Shown here: positions 35,993 through 44,934 of the stretch, piece by piece
Numbering within the stretch: position 1 is the first letter of the stretch
Layout: each line of letters begins with the position of its first letter
Source of the DNA: Campylobacter concisus
Lineage (GTDB): Bacteria; Campylobacterota; Campylobacteria; Campylobacterales; Campylobacteraceae
Length of the DNA stretch: 64,000 nucleotides
Direction of reading: 5' to 3'
Assembly (NCBI RefSeq): GCF_003048675.2
Contig: NZ_CP060707.1
Span: forward strand, 930,001-994,000
Translations under genes and position numbers: made by a program
The notes under the pieces: generated by a model
Databases searched by the model: none
Seen by the model: the letters and a program-made list of their open reading frames with translations, nothing else
Told to the model about the DNA's origin: nothing

Positions 35993-36813
35993 GAGCCTTT
36001 AAATTTTTGCTTTTTACGCTTGGTGTGACGCAAATTTTACAAGCAGCTCCGCAACAAACGCCTGAGCCACTTAGCCAAAAAGCTGCTAGTAAATTTGAAA
36101 TTTCAACCTTTAAAATGAGCGCAAATGATGAAATTTATAAAATTTTTACAGCCAAGCTAAAGGGGCAAGATGAGTTTAAAAACGTGCTTTTCTTGCTTGA
36201 CGCAAACGCCCAGTTTAACATGCTTTTAAATGAATTTGATGGCAAGGCCGCACCGCTAATAATAGGCATAGGATATGACACAGACAAAAGCTACGAGATA
36301 GAAAAACGCACAAGAGATCTCACGCCAAAGGCAGAGGGCGAGGAGTTTAGCAAAGGTGGCGGCGCAGATGCGTTTTACCACTTTTTAACTAGAAATTTAG
36401 TGCCGCTAATTGATGAGAAATTTAACGTGCAAGGCAGCCAAAAAAGCCTTTATGGACACTCTTTTGGCGGCCTTTTTACGCTCTATGCGATGCTTAAAAA
36501 TGATGGCATATTTTCAAATTTCTTTATCGCTTCGCCATCTCTTTGGTGGGGTGGGTCTGAAATTTTAAAGCAAAATGTGAGCGAGGGTAAATTTAAAGAA
36601 AAACTAAAGGCTAAATTCGTCTTTCTTAGCGTTGGCGAGCTTGAAAAGAGAAAGGGCAAAACTGACAAAGCTGGCATTTTAAAGGCGAGTGATCTAGCAC
36701 AAATTTTAAAGCAAAGTGGGGTAAATTCTCACTTTGAGCTTTTTAAAAATGAAACCCACGGCAGCGTCATACCTCTAAATTTAAAAGAGCTTTTAAAATA
36801 TCTAAAGGATTAA
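35986..36813 (+). CDS. Periplasmic siderophore esterase (IroE/Fes/Cee-like alpha/beta hydrolase)
   Basis: A 275-residue hydrolase with a signal peptide (MVRAFKFLLFTLGVTQILQA). The nucleophile elbow YGHSFGGLFTLY carries the catalytic Ser near residue 157, and the C-terminal NETHGSVIP carries the likely catalytic His. The fold and motifs match the esterase D/IroE family that cuts trilactone siderophores such as enterobactin. C. jejuni Cee does this in the periplasm together with enterobactin receptors. It overlaps the receptor gene by seven bases, so the two form an iron-uptake unit. The exact substrate is inferred. Confidence 0.82.
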   Translation: MVRAFKFLLFTLGVTQILQAAPQQTPEPLSQKAASKFEISTFKMSANDEIYKIFTAKLKGQDEFKNVLFLLDANAQFNMLLNEFDGKAAPLIIGIGYDTDKSYEIEKRTRDLTPKAEGEEFSKGGGADAFYHFLTRNLVPLIDEKFNVQGSQKSLYGHSFGGLFTLYAMLKNDGIFSNFFIASPSLWWGGSEILKQNVSEGKFKEKLKAKFVFLSVGELEKRKGKTDKAGILKASDLAQILKQSGVNSHFELFKNETHGSVIPLNLKELLKYLKD

Positions 36814-36846
36814 AAATTTAAGGCTATTTTTGTTAAAATCCGCCGC

Positions 36847-37092
36847 ATGAGAGTAGATAAATTTTTAAACGTAGTAAATATCACCAAAAGGCGTGCCGTT
36901 AGCGAAGATATGTGCAAAAGCGGCGTTGTGAGCATAAACGGCGTGCAGGCAAAAGCTGCAAAAGATGTTAAGATAGGCGACGTAATCACTATCAAATTTT
37001 TAGCTCGTGAGGCGAGATATGAGGTGCTAGCGGTCCCAACTACAAAAAGCATACCAAAAAGCGCCCAGAGCGAGTATGTAAAAGAGCTTTGA
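36847..37092 (+). CDS. S4-domain RNA-binding protein (Hsp15/RlbA-like)
   Basis: An 81-residue protein consisting of an S4 RNA-binding domain: MRVDKFLNVVNITKRRAVSEDMCKSGVVSINGVQAKAAKDVKIGDVITIKF. Hsp15 recycles stalled 50S subunits that carry peptidyl-tRNA, and this short form resembles RlbA/Hsp15 without the charged tail. The start of the next gene, tsaE, overlaps its stop codon, so the two are coupled. Confidence 0.85.
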   Translation: MRVDKFLNVVNITKRRAVSEDMCKSGVVSINGVQAKAAKDVKIGDVITIKFLAREARYEVLAVPTTKSIPKSAQSEYVKEL

Positions 37093-37490
37093 TGGTTTTT
37101 GAGCTTTTAGAAAATGAGCTTAATGAGCTTGTGCAGGTGCTGCCAAAAAGTGGCGTGGTGCTACTAAGTGGTGATCTAGCAAGTGGCAAAACGACGCTTG
37201 TAAAGGCGATCATCAAGGCTCATGGGATAGACGAGAGTGTGACGTCGCCGACATTTTCTTTGATGCAAATTTATGGTAAAGATATCTACCACTACGACAT
37301 CTATCAGATCGGATTTGACGGGATGGCAAAAAATGGCCTTTTTGAAAATTTATTTGAAGAGGGGCTTCATCTAGTAGAGTGGGGCGATGAAAATTTAGAA
37401 AAAGCTCTAAAGAAAAACGGCGAGAGCTATACGTTAGTAAAAATTTCTCTTAGCAAAAATGGTAGAAAATACGAGGTTATAAGTGCATAA
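37092..37490 (+). CDS. tsaE: tRNA threonylcarbamoyladenosine biosynthesis ATPase TsaE
   Basis: A 132-residue P-loop protein: Walker A SGDLASGKTTLVKAI near residues 30-42, then TSPTFSLMQIYG and the YHYDIYQI motif, and HLVEWGDE near residue 100. All are typical of TsaE, which works with TsaB and TsaD to place t6A at position 37 of ANN-decoding tRNAs. I chose ATG 37092 (overlapping the preceding TGA) over TTG 37089. It overlaps the lptB start by eight bases. Confidence 0.92.
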   Translation: MVFELLENELNELVQVLPKSGVVLLSGDLASGKTTLVKAIIKAHGIDESVTSPTFSLMQIYGKDIYHYDIYQIGFDGMAKNGLFENLFEEGLHLVEWGDENLEKALKKNGESYTLVKISLSKNGRKYEVISA

Positions 37491-38211
37491 ACTAGAAGTA
37501 AAAGATCTAAAAAAGACGATTAAAAAAAGTGAGATCATAAAAGGTATATCTTTAGAGGTAAATAGCGGCGAAGTCGTGGGACTTCTTGGACCAAATGGTG
37601 CTGGAAAGACGACCACTTTTTATATGATCTGTGGGCTCATCTCGCCAACTAGCGGAGATGTCTTTTTAAATGACGAAAAGATCACAAACGTCCCACTTCA
37701 CAAAAGAGCGCACCTTGGTATTGGCTATTTGCCGCAAGAATCAAGCATATTTAAAGAGCTAAGCGTAGAAGAAAATTTGCTCCTTGGGGCTGAAATTTTA
37801 AATCAAAGCAAAGAAGAGATATCTAAAAGAGTAAATGAGATGCTAAATATGCTAAACATCGAGCCTATCCGCCTAAGAAAGGGCGTTAGTCTAAGTGGTG
37901 GCGAGCGCAGACGCTGTGAGATCGCTAGAAGCCTCATCATAAAGCCAAAATTTTTGCTGCTTGATGAGCCATTTGCAGGCGTCGATCCTATCGCAGTTAG
38001 CGACATCCAAAGCATCGTTAGAGACCTTAAAAAGCTAGGCATCGGCGTTTTGATAACTGACCACAACGTCCGTGAGACGCTAGCCATTTGCGACAGAGCC
38101 TACGTCATCAAAGATGGCTCGCTGCTAGCAAGCGGCAGTGCGAGCGAAGTGGCAAACAACAAGCTTGTTAGAACGCACTATCTTGGCGAAGAATTTAAGC
38201 TACTTGAGTAG
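37483..38211 (+). CDS. lptB: LPS export ABC transporter ATPase LptB
   Basis: A 242-residue ABC ATPase that drives lipopolysaccharide (here probably lipooligosaccharide) transport through the Lpt bridge. Walker A is GPNGAGKTTTFYMI, the Q-loop is LPQESSIF, the ABC signature is SLSGGERRRCEIARSL, Walker B is FLLLDEPFAGVDP, and the H-loop is ITDHNV. The start is GTG inside the end of tsaE. The lptB-rpoN order is common in proteobacteria and is seen here with adjacent stop/start codons. Confidence 0.94.
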   Translation: MHKLEVKDLKKTIKKSEIIKGISLEVNSGEVVGLLGPNGAGKTTTFYMICGLISPTSGDVFLNDEKITNVPLHKRAHLGIGYLPQESSIFKELSVEENLLLGAEILNQSKEEISKRVNEMLNMLNIEPIRLRKGVSLSGGERRRCEIARSLIIKPKFLLLDEPFAGVDPIAVSDIQSIVRDLKKLGIGVLITDHNVRETLAICDRAYVIKDGSLLASGSASEVANNKLVRTHYLGEEFKLLE

Positions 38212-39465
38212 ATGATGCTAAGGCAAAAGCAAACTTTAGCGCCAAAGATCAAACTAAACCAAACGCTAAGAAGCTGGCTTCCTATCCTTCAAAGCGGGCT
38301 TGATGAGCTAAAAGAGACGCTTGAGCCTTTTATAAAAGATAATCCTTTTGCCACGATTGAACACAAAAATTTAGAAAAAAGCGAAAAAAAGCGAAATTTT
38401 TTCGAGCAGGTTAGTAGAAACTCGGTTAGCGAGAGCATCGAGGCTTTAAGCATATATAAAGAAAGCCTCTATGAAAAGCTCGTTAGCCAGATAAATCCAC
38501 CACTTTTCCCCACGCAAAAGTCCCAAGATATCGCATATAAGATCATCGAGTGCTTGGATGATGAGGGATATTTTTCTTATGATGATGAAATTTTTGCGGA
38601 TTTTAATGAGAATGAGGTGGAGCGAGTTAGGGCGAGATTTGCCTACCTTGAGCCCTGTGGCGTGGGTGCAAAGGATGTTAAAGAGAGCTTTTTGTTTCAG
38701 CTTGGCGAGGCAGAGGCGAGTGATGAGATCATAGAGTGCGCAAAAAAGATCATCTTAAATTTTGAAAATATAGAGAAGCTTAGAAAGCTTAAATTTTACG
38801 ACGACGCACTAAAGATTATAAAGAAATTTAAAAATCCCCCAGCCATTGAGTATCTTGAAGATGAAAAAGAGGCGGTGCCTGACATCTTCGTACTAAGCAC
38901 AAGTAGTGGCATAAGTGTGCAGATAAATGACGAGTACTATCCTGAAATTTCTATCGACACCGAGGGACTAGACGAGAAAGAGGCCTTTGTAAGCTCGCGT
39001 ATAAAAGAGGCAAGCGAGCTCATAGACGCCCTTGAGATGAGAAAGGCGACACTTTATAAGATAGGGCTCATGATAGTTGAGTATCAGTATGACTACTTTT
39101 TGGGCGGTGACATAAAGCCTATGAAGCTAAAAGACCTAGCTGACGAGCTTGGACGCAATCCTTCAACCATCTCAAGAGCGATCGCGAACAAATATCTAAG
39201 CTCTCCAAGAGGTACGGTCGCACTTAAAAATTTCTTCGCAACTGGCTTTGACGAGGAGACTTCAAATGCCGCGATAAAGGAATTTTTGCTAGAGCTTATC
39301 AAAAACGAAGATCATAAAAAGCCTCTTTCTGATCTAAAAATCCAAGAGCTAATTCAAGCTAAATTTAACATCCAAATCGTTCGCCGAACTATCACAAAGT
39401 ACCGCAAAATTCTAAACATTGGCAGCTCAAGCCAGCGAAAAAAGATCTATCATATAAACGGCTAG
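38212..39465 (+). CDS. rpoN: RNA polymerase sigma-54 factor RpoN
   Basis: A 417-residue sigma factor for flagellar middle/late genes. N-terminal region I (LRQKQTLAPKIKLNQTLRSWLPILQ) contacts enhancer-binding activators. The core-binding domain follows, then a helix-turn-helix (LADELGRNPSTISRAIANKYL) near residue 310, and the C-terminal RpoN box VRRTITKYRKIL, which contacts the -24 element. One clear target in this window is flgL. The ATG directly follows the lptB stop, and the gene converges with its downstream neighbour with no gap between stop codons. Confidence 0.95.
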   Translation: MMLRQKQTLAPKIKLNQTLRSWLPILQSGLDELKETLEPFIKDNPFATIEHKNLEKSEKKRNFFEQVSRNSVSESIEALSIYKESLYEKLVSQINPPLFPTQKSQDIAYKIIECLDDEGYFSYDDEIFADFNENEVERVRARFAYLEPCGVGAKDVKESFLFQLGEAEASDEIIECAKKIILNFENIEKLRKLKFYDDALKIIKKFKNPPAIEYLEDEKEAVPDIFVLSTSSGISVQINDEYYPEISIDTEGLDEKEAFVSSRIKEASELIDALEMRKATLYKIGLMIVEYQYDYFLGGDIKPMKLKDLADELGRNPSTISRAIANKYLSSPRGTVALKNFFATGFDEETSNAAIKEFLLELIKNEDHKKPLSDLKIQELIQAKFNIQIVRRTITKYRKILNIGSSSQRKKIYHING

Positions 39466-40233
39466 CTACCACTCATTTATGGCAAAAAGTGTGGCTTTAC
39501 GCATCTGCGTAAAAAGCTCACTGCTAAGCTCATCATACTCTTTAGCGCGTTTTTTATGCTGCGCCCAGCCCGCTGCGTCGTCATTCCAAGAGCCCATACC
39601 ACCAAAGACATCGGCCGCACTTGCCGCAGTAAAAAGGGCTAAATTTAGCTTTGGCATAAGTGGCGCGTTTAGGATATTTTGCTCTATCTTTTCTGGCTCA
39701 TTTAGCGCTTTTAGCCCCTTTCTAAAGCAATCACCAAAATTCTCACACTCTATCTCATCAGCAAATTTAGAGATCCTTGTTAGGATATCTTTAAACTCCA
39801 AAGTGTTATCGCTAAATTTTTGAATTTCTGGCGTGCCATCTAGGCTAAATTCTTTATAGACTATCTCCCAGACATCCCAGCCCTTTTTATCTTCTTTAAA
39901 GCTCCAGTGCGGCACGAGATAGCTCATCTTATCTTTATAAATGCAAAGAATCGACTTGTGGCTTACGTTTGAAAAGCCTTGCAGCGAGCGCTCCTCTGAA
40001 GAGACCGTCAAATTTGTGGCGTATCTCACGTCGCTTAGTCCAAGCTTTAAGGCGTGCTTAAACCACTCATTTATGCTATCTTGCTCTCTTTTTTCTGGCT
40101 CATCACCTAAGATAAAGTCAAAAACTAGGCTTTTTATATATTTTTCGCTTTTGTAGTTTAGCTCTAAATTTGACTTTAATGCTTGCTTTATAGAGGCTAC
40201 GATAATGCAAGAGTTAAAAACTTCACCATTCAT
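39466..40233 (-). CDS. Hypothetical cytoplasmic protein (255 aa)
   Basis: I do not recognise a family. It is soluble with no signal peptide or membrane segment, and has an N-terminal segment MNGEVFNSCIIVASIKQALKS. Tryptophans cluster near residues 122-142 (PHWSFKEDKKGWDVWEIVY), and the C-terminus holds a Gly/Trp-rich stretch (DVFGGMGSWNDDAAGWAQHK). A GAGCAAAA-type ribosome binding site precedes the ATG. Its stop codon abuts the rpoN stop on the opposite strand. It may be a Campylobacter-restricted gene. Function unknown. Confidence 0.7.
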   Translation of the reverse strand: MNGEVFNSCIIVASIKQALKSNLELNYKSEKYIKSLVFDFILGDEPEKREQDSINEWFKHALKLGLSDVRYATNLTVSSEERSLQGFSNVSHKSILCIYKDKMSYLVPHWSFKEDKKGWDVWEIVYKEFSLDGTPEIQKFSDNTLEFKDILTRISKFADEIECENFGDCFRKGLKALNEPEKIEQNILNAPLMPKLNLALFTAASAADVFGGMGSWNDDAAGWAQHKKRAKEYDELSSELFTQMRKATLFAINEW

Positions 40234-40348
40234 TTTTGCTCCTTTTTTGAGATATTTTATTAAAAGAAGTATAAATATCTTTTTAAGAATTGCAAGCGAA
40301 AACTTCAGTTTTTTATAGTAAAATAGCCAAAAATTTCAAAGAGGCAAA

Positions 40349-41083
40349 ATGGATTTTAATGAGATTGATAAGCTGATAAGCACACTTAAGAAAAACTTGG
40401 AAGTTATCGAAAACAACGGCGTTGTCGAGCCAGAAACAAAGATCGATGCGCTCACTTTTAATAAAAATGTCGAAGAGATCAAAAAAAGACTTTACAGCAC
40501 AACAGATGAGGGCAGTTTTTTTAAAAATGTCTTTAATACTGAAGATTACTACGAAAACATTAGCTCATACCTCGAGCAGACAAACAAAAGCCTATACTAC
40601 AAGATAGAAAAGGCTGGTGTGAGCCTAAAGACTAATCAAAATTTGCAGGAGAGCCTGACAAGCATCTCAAACATCATGCAAATTTTAGTCGCTGAGTATC
40701 AGATACAAAATAAAAAAAAGAAGAAGAGTATCTTCTCAAGAAGTGGCGACACAGCGATGATAAGAGGGCTACTTGCCGAGCTAATGGAGTTACAAAATAG
40801 GATGAATAAAATTTTACATCTCGACTCTCAGATCGTCTCAAACGTAGTTTTGGAAAATTTTAAAACTATCTACACATTTTTTTACAACTGCATAAGGGTT
40901 GCCAAACAAAGGGGCGATGAGCTACTTTTGGTTGAGATCGCTGGCATCACAGATAGGATCATCGAGATGATAAGGCCTGTGCTTTCAGGCAAAAGCCTAA
41001 AGACAAACGAGCTTATCTATCACTACCTCATTTACGAGCTACGAGAGCTAAAAGCCTATGCCATAGGCGAGGATCTAGCTTAA
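40349..41083 (+). CDS. Conserved-looking hypothetical coiled-coil protein (244 aa)
   Basis: I do not recognise a family. The sequence is highly helical with predicted coiled coils over residues 1-50 and 75-110, a basic patch KKKKKS near residue 130, and a helical C-terminal domain. There is no signal peptide or membrane segment. It has a good AAAGAGGCAAA ribosome binding site. Its end overlaps the end of murG on the opposite strand by nine bases. It could be a cytoskeletal, chemotaxis or flagellar accessory, but nothing in the sequence proves that. Confidence 0.7.
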   Translation: MDFNEIDKLISTLKKNLEVIENNGVVEPETKIDALTFNKNVEEIKKRLYSTTDEGSFFKNVFNTEDYYENISSYLEQTNKSLYYKIEKAGVSLKTNQNLQESLTSISNIMQILVAEYQIQNKKKKKSIFSRSGDTAMIRGLLAELMELQNRMNKILHLDSQIVSNVVLENFKTIYTFFYNCIRVAKQRGDELLLVEIAGITDRIIEMIRPVLSGKSLKTNELIYHYLIYELRELKAYAIGEDLA

Positions 41084-42097
41084 AATTTTATCCATTATCT
41101 CTTTTGCCCCATTTGGCAAAAGGATATCTTTTAGGGCTTTGCTACTTTTGTTTAGATCAAAGCTCTCGATCATTTTTATGACTTCATCTTTGTCTAAATT
41201 TTCGCCATTTTGCAGGCAAATTTCAGCTATGCCTTTATCTTTTAGAAATTTAGCGTTATAAAATTGGTGGTTGCCAGCAGCATAAGGAAATGGCACAAAG
41301 ATAGATGGCAGGGCGTTTGCGCAAAGCTCCCAAAGTGAGCTAGCTCCAGCTCTTGATATGGCAAGATCAGCCTCACTCATCTTCTTTTCTATCTCTTTGC
41401 TAAAGTCAAAAATTTCTAAATTTGCTTCGCTAAAGCCAAACTCATCGTATCTTTTTTTAAGCTCATCAAGGGCGTTTTTGCCGCATTGATGAATGATCTT
41501 TATCCCTTTTTCTTTAAGATATGGGGCTAAATTTATAGCTAGCTCGTTTATCGCTTTTGCGCCTTGTGAGCCACCTAAAAATAGTATCGTTTTTAGCTCC
41601 TCTCTAACTCTTTGGCTTTCAAAAAAATTATTTGCCACAGGGTAAGGGCAGGGCGAGAGCTCATCATAAGAGCTAAAAAAGCCCTTTGCGTATGGCTTTA
41701 AAATTTTATTTAGCTTGCCAGTTACGGCATTTTGCTCATGGATGAAAAGTGGCGTTTTTGAGATGATGGCTGCTATGGCTGCTGGCGCTGCTGAGTAGCC
41801 TCCTACGCTGATGACTGCTTTAACGCCATTTTCTTTAAAAATTTGCCTGCATTTTAGAGCTAGGCTTATAATGTTTGTTAGTGATTTTAGCTTGGCAAGA
41901 CCTCTTTTGTTTACGACGCCACTGCTTGGTAAAAAGAATTTCTTTGCGAATTTATCATCATTTTCAAACCAAAATTTATCCTGACCACTAGTTGAGCCGA
42001 TAAAAATTGGCTTTATGCCTCGTCTATTTAGCTCCTCGCAAAAGCTTCTAGCGATCGCCAAATGTCCGCCAGTGCCGCCACCACAAATAACTATCAT
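41075..42097 (-). CDS. murG: Lipid II synthase MurG (GT28 glycosyltransferase)
   Basis: A 340-residue peripheral membrane enzyme that adds GlcNAc from UDP-GlcNAc to lipid I, giving lipid II. Typical motifs are GGGTGGHLAIARSF at residues 5-18, SVGGYSAAPAAIAA, HEQNAVTGKLNKI, LGGSQGAKAIN and ISRAGASSLWEL, with PFPYAAGNHQ in the UDP-GlcNAc pocket. It overlaps the ftsW gene by four bases, the usual dcw-type pairing of the lipid II synthase with a septal SEDS protein. Confidence 0.95.
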   Translation of the reverse strand: MIVICGGGTGGHLAIARSFCEELNRRGIKPIFIGSTSGQDKFWFENDDKFAKKFFLPSSGVVNKRGLAKLKSLTNIISLALKCRQIFKENGVKAVISVGGYSAAPAAIAAIISKTPLFIHEQNAVTGKLNKILKPYAKGFFSSYDELSPCPYPVANNFFESQRVREELKTILFLGGSQGAKAINELAINLAPYLKEKGIKIIHQCGKNALDELKKRYDEFGFSEANLEIFDFSKEIEKKMSEADLAISRAGASSLWELCANALPSIFVPFPYAAGNHQFYNAKFLKDKGIAEICLQNGENLDKDEVIKMIESFDLNKSSKALKDILLPNGAKEIMDKILS

Positions 42098-43266
42098 AGT
42101 TTTGCCTTTTTACTAACCATCAAGACCATGCCGATGCCGATGCATATAGCAAGCACGGAGCTGCCGCCGTAGCTAAGAAATGGCACAGCGATACCTTTTA
42201 TCGGTGTGATCGATGTGATGCCGTAGCTATTCATCAAAAATGAAAATGACAAGATAAGACCGATACCAAGTGAGAATAGGTGATAGACCTTGTTTTCGCT
42301 CCTAGCTGAAATTCTAAATATCCTATAAAGTAGCGTGATAAAGATCGCTGTGATGCACAAAATGCCAAAAACGCCGACCTCTTCAGCTATGCCAGCTAGC
42401 ACGAAGTCTGTATGCACCTCGCTTAAAAAGCCAAGCTTAAATATCCCAGCTCCAAGCCCCTCGCCAAAAAACTCGCCATGTTTAATTGCATTTAGTGAGT
42501 GAGAAATTTGATAAGGCTCTGGCGCGTCTGCCACTCTAAGCACGTTTGCCACGCTATCTGGCAAGAAAGAGAGAACCATGTTTTGTATCGTGCCCCACCA
42601 TGATTTTATACGTAAAATTCTGTGCTCAGAGCTAACTATCGCCACCGTCATGACAAAGGCAGCGCCCAAGATACCGATACCAAAGAGCCTAACGCTAGCC
42701 CCTGCAAAAAGCGCCATCGTCACAAAAGTAAGTGCCAAAACTACAACCTGACCAAGGTCGTTTTGCATAACGGCGATAAGAAAGATAGCGATACCAAAAA
42801 GAATGATATAAGGCAAAAGTATCTTTAGCTCAGCCATTAAAGTCCTCTTGCCGTCACTAAATTTTCTAGTAAAACTCCACGCCAAAAAATAGACAAAACC
42901 GACTTTGAAAAACTCAACAGGCGCAAGTGAGAAGCCAGGCAGCCTGATCCAGCGTCTAGCACCTCCAGAGTCAGTAACCATCGAAGCTGGCAAGGCGTGC
43001 ATGAGCCCCATAGCGATACCACAAGAGATAAGCAGTCCAAAGCCTATCCAAACGAGCGCTTTGTCAGGATTTAACCTAGAGAGCCACCACATGAGAAAAA
43101 TTCCTATGCAGCCTACTGCAAACTGGCGGATAAAAAAGTGAAATTCGTCGTAGTTAAAAAATAAAACTGTAAAAACTGGCAAAGATAGTGAAAAAATGAT
43201 GCTTATGGCGATCAAAGTCGCGCAAAGATAGAAAATAACCTTATCAACTGCCAAATTTAGCTCCAA
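42094..43266 (-). CDS. ftsW: Cell-division SEDS glycosyltransferase FtsW
   Basis: A 390-residue membrane protein with about ten transmembrane helices that polymerises lipid II at the septum with FtsI. SEDS signatures include GGARRWIRLPGFSLAPVEFFKVGFVYFLAW (the family SxQPSE-like segment), AVMQNDLGQVVVLALTF, and PIKGIAVPFLSYGGSSVLA near the C-terminus. The C-terminal motif and pairing with murG favour FtsW over RodA. It is divergent from murI, with 79 bases between the starts. Confidence 0.92.
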   Translation of the reverse strand: MELNLAVDKVIFYLCATLIAISIIFSLSLPVFTVLFFNYDEFHFFIRQFAVGCIGIFLMWWLSRLNPDKALVWIGFGLLISCGIAMGLMHALPASMVTDSGGARRWIRLPGFSLAPVEFFKVGFVYFLAWSFTRKFSDGKRTLMAELKILLPYIILFGIAIFLIAVMQNDLGQVVVLALTFVTMALFAGASVRLFGIGILGAAFVMTVAIVSSEHRILRIKSWWGTIQNMVLSFLPDSVANVLRVADAPEPYQISHSLNAIKHGEFFGEGLGAGIFKLGFLSEVHTDFVLAGIAEEVGVFGILCITAIFITLLYRIFRISARSENKVYHLFSLGIGLILSFSFLMNSYGITSITPIKGIAVPFLSYGGSSVLAICIGIGMVLMVSKKAKL

Positions 43267-43345
43267 CTTTAAAATGAGCCAAAGTATAATAAAAAACGGC
43301 TTACAAAGATATTATTTGCTATAATTGCAGGCTTTAAGGATGGGC

Positions 43346-44134
43346 ATGAAGATAGGTATATTTGACTCGGGGCTTGGCGGACTTAGCGTCTTAAATGAAG
43401 CTTTAAACAAGCTTAGCGAGCATGAATTTTTATATTACGCAGATGTGAAAAATGTCCCATACGGACAAAAGAGCAGGGATGAAATTTTAAAATTTAGCTT
43501 TGACGCGGTGAAATTTCTTGTTAGAAATGACGCAGAAGCTGTCGTAGTAGCTTGTAACACAGCTACAAGCGTGGCGATAAAAGAGCTTAGAGCAAATTTA
43601 AGCGTGCCGATCATCGGCATGGAGCCAGCTGTAAAAAAGGCTCACGACCTAAGCCATGATGATGCCCTAAAAACGCTTGTCATAGCCACTCCAGTCACCG
43701 TAAATGGTGCAAAACTAAAAGAGCTAATCACAAATTTAAACGCAAAAGATAAAACCGAACTACTTGCTTTGCCTCGCCTTGTAAATTTCGCTGAAAAGGC
43801 TGAATTTGAGAGTGAAAACGTTAAGTCATATCTAAAAGAAGAGCTAGCTAAATTTGATCTAAGTAAATTTGACTTTTTGGTGCTTGGCTGCACGCATTTT
43901 AACTATTTTAAAGATAGCTTAAGAGAAATTTTGCCTCCAAATGTAAGTATAATAGACGGCAATGAAGGGACGATAAAGCGCCTTATAAGCGAGCTTAAAC
44001 TTAAAATTTCAAGTGTAAATTTAACTCCAAATGTGAAATTTTTTTACTCAGGTGAGGAGGTTTGCGAACAAAACGAGCTAGAGAAAATTTCAAGAAATTT
44101 AGCTCGCCTAGAAAAAATGAGAGCGATCAGCTAG
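43346..44134 (+). CDS. murI: Glutamate racemase
   Basis: A 262-residue cofactor-independent racemase that makes D-glutamate for peptidoglycan. The two catalytic Cys appear in VACNTATS near residue 70 and LGCTHFNY near residue 180. DSGLGGLSVL at the start and YGQKSRDEI follow the family pattern. In-frame ATGs exist at 43325 and 43340. I chose 43346 because AAGGATGGGC places the ribosome binding site correctly and the family begins MKIGIFDSG. It is divergent from ftsW, so cell-wall genes cluster here. Confidence 0.94.
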   Translation: MKIGIFDSGLGGLSVLNEALNKLSEHEFLYYADVKNVPYGQKSRDEILKFSFDAVKFLVRNDAEAVVVACNTATSVAIKELRANLSVPIIGMEPAVKKAHDLSHDDALKTLVIATPVTVNGAKLKELITNLNAKDKTELLALPRLVNFAEKAEFESENVKSYLKEELAKFDLSKFDFLVLGCTHFNYFKDSLREILPPNVSIIDGNEGTIKRLISELKLKISSVNLTPNVKFFYSGEEVCEQNELEKISRNLARLEKMRAIS

Positions 44135-44203
44135 GCTAAATTTAGATAAAAATTTGAGCCAAATTTAGCAAAATACACTAAATTTTATGTATTTTTATAT
44201 GTA

Positions 44204-44794
44204 TTATTTCTTTCTTTGCTTTACTATATAGATAGCACTTATTGCCGCAACCACAGTTAAAAGGGCGATCGTGATCGTTAGAAGTGTCTGTTTGTCTGGA
44301 GTTGAGCCTAGAAAGTAGCCAACTCCAAGCAAAACCGCACACCAAATCCCAGCGCCAAGCGTGGTAAATAGGCAAAATCTAAAAATATTCATCTTAGCTA
44401 GCCCAGCTGGCAGGCTTATATACTGACGAATTCCTGGGATGAGACGTGAGTTAAAGGTCGAAATTTCGCCATGTTTATTAAAAAATGCTTCAAATTTATC
44501 CATCTTTTCATGAGTGATGCCTACAAATTTGCCGTATTTCAAGATGATCTCACGTCCAAAAAAGTAGCAAAGATAGTAGTTGAAAATAGCTCCAAGCAAG
44601 CTGCCAAGCGTGCCTGAGATAAAGGCAAGTGCTAGGCTCATCTCGCCTTTGTGGGCTAGATATCCTGCTGGTATCATCGCCACTTCGCTTGGAAATGGGA
44701 AAAACGAGCTCTCTAAAAACATCATCACAAATATGCCAGCATACCCCCAGCTACTCACGCTTGAAACGATAAAGTCAATAATGTCATGTAGCAT
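44204..44794 (-). CDS. DedA-family membrane protein
   Basis: A 196-residue membrane protein of the DedA/VTT superfamily. Family motifs are ESSFFPFPSEVAMIPAGYLAHKG near residue 30-50, GSLLGAIFNYYLCYFFGRE, and FNSRLIPGIRQYISLPAGLAKM near residue 115-135, with about five membrane segments. Members help move lipid carriers such as undecaprenyl phosphate or phospholipids across the inner membrane, and their loss affects envelope integrity. The exact substrate is not readable from sequence. It is a single gene ahead of the MetQ cluster on the same strand. Confidence 0.88.
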   Translation of the reverse strand: MLHDIIDFIVSSVSSWGYAGIFVMMFLESSFFPFPSEVAMIPAGYLAHKGEMSLALAFISGTLGSLLGAIFNYYLCYFFGREIILKYGKFVGITHEKMDKFEAFFNKHGEISTFNSRLIPGIRQYISLPAGLAKMNIFRFCLFTTLGAGIWCAVLLGVGYFLGSTPDKQTLLTITIALLTVVAAISAIYIVKQRKK

Positions 44795-44911
44795 TTTTAC
44801 TCCGAAAATTTAATAAAGCGAGCCATTGTAGCAAAGCTTTATTTACTAATAGTAACTAACATGGAGTGATAAAATTTAAATTAAATGGGGTAGTAAAAAT
44901 TTATAAAGAAG

Positions 44912-44932
44912 TAGGGCGAAAGCTCGCCCCGT
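44912..44932 (-). terminator. Hairpin after the second metQ
   Basis: GGGCGA (44914-44919) and TCGCCC (44924-44929) form a short G/C stem directly after the metQ stop codon. The T run on the minus strand is broken, while a better GTTTTT follows on the plus strand, so it may work in either direction. Confidence 0.55.
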
Positions 44933-44934
44933 TT

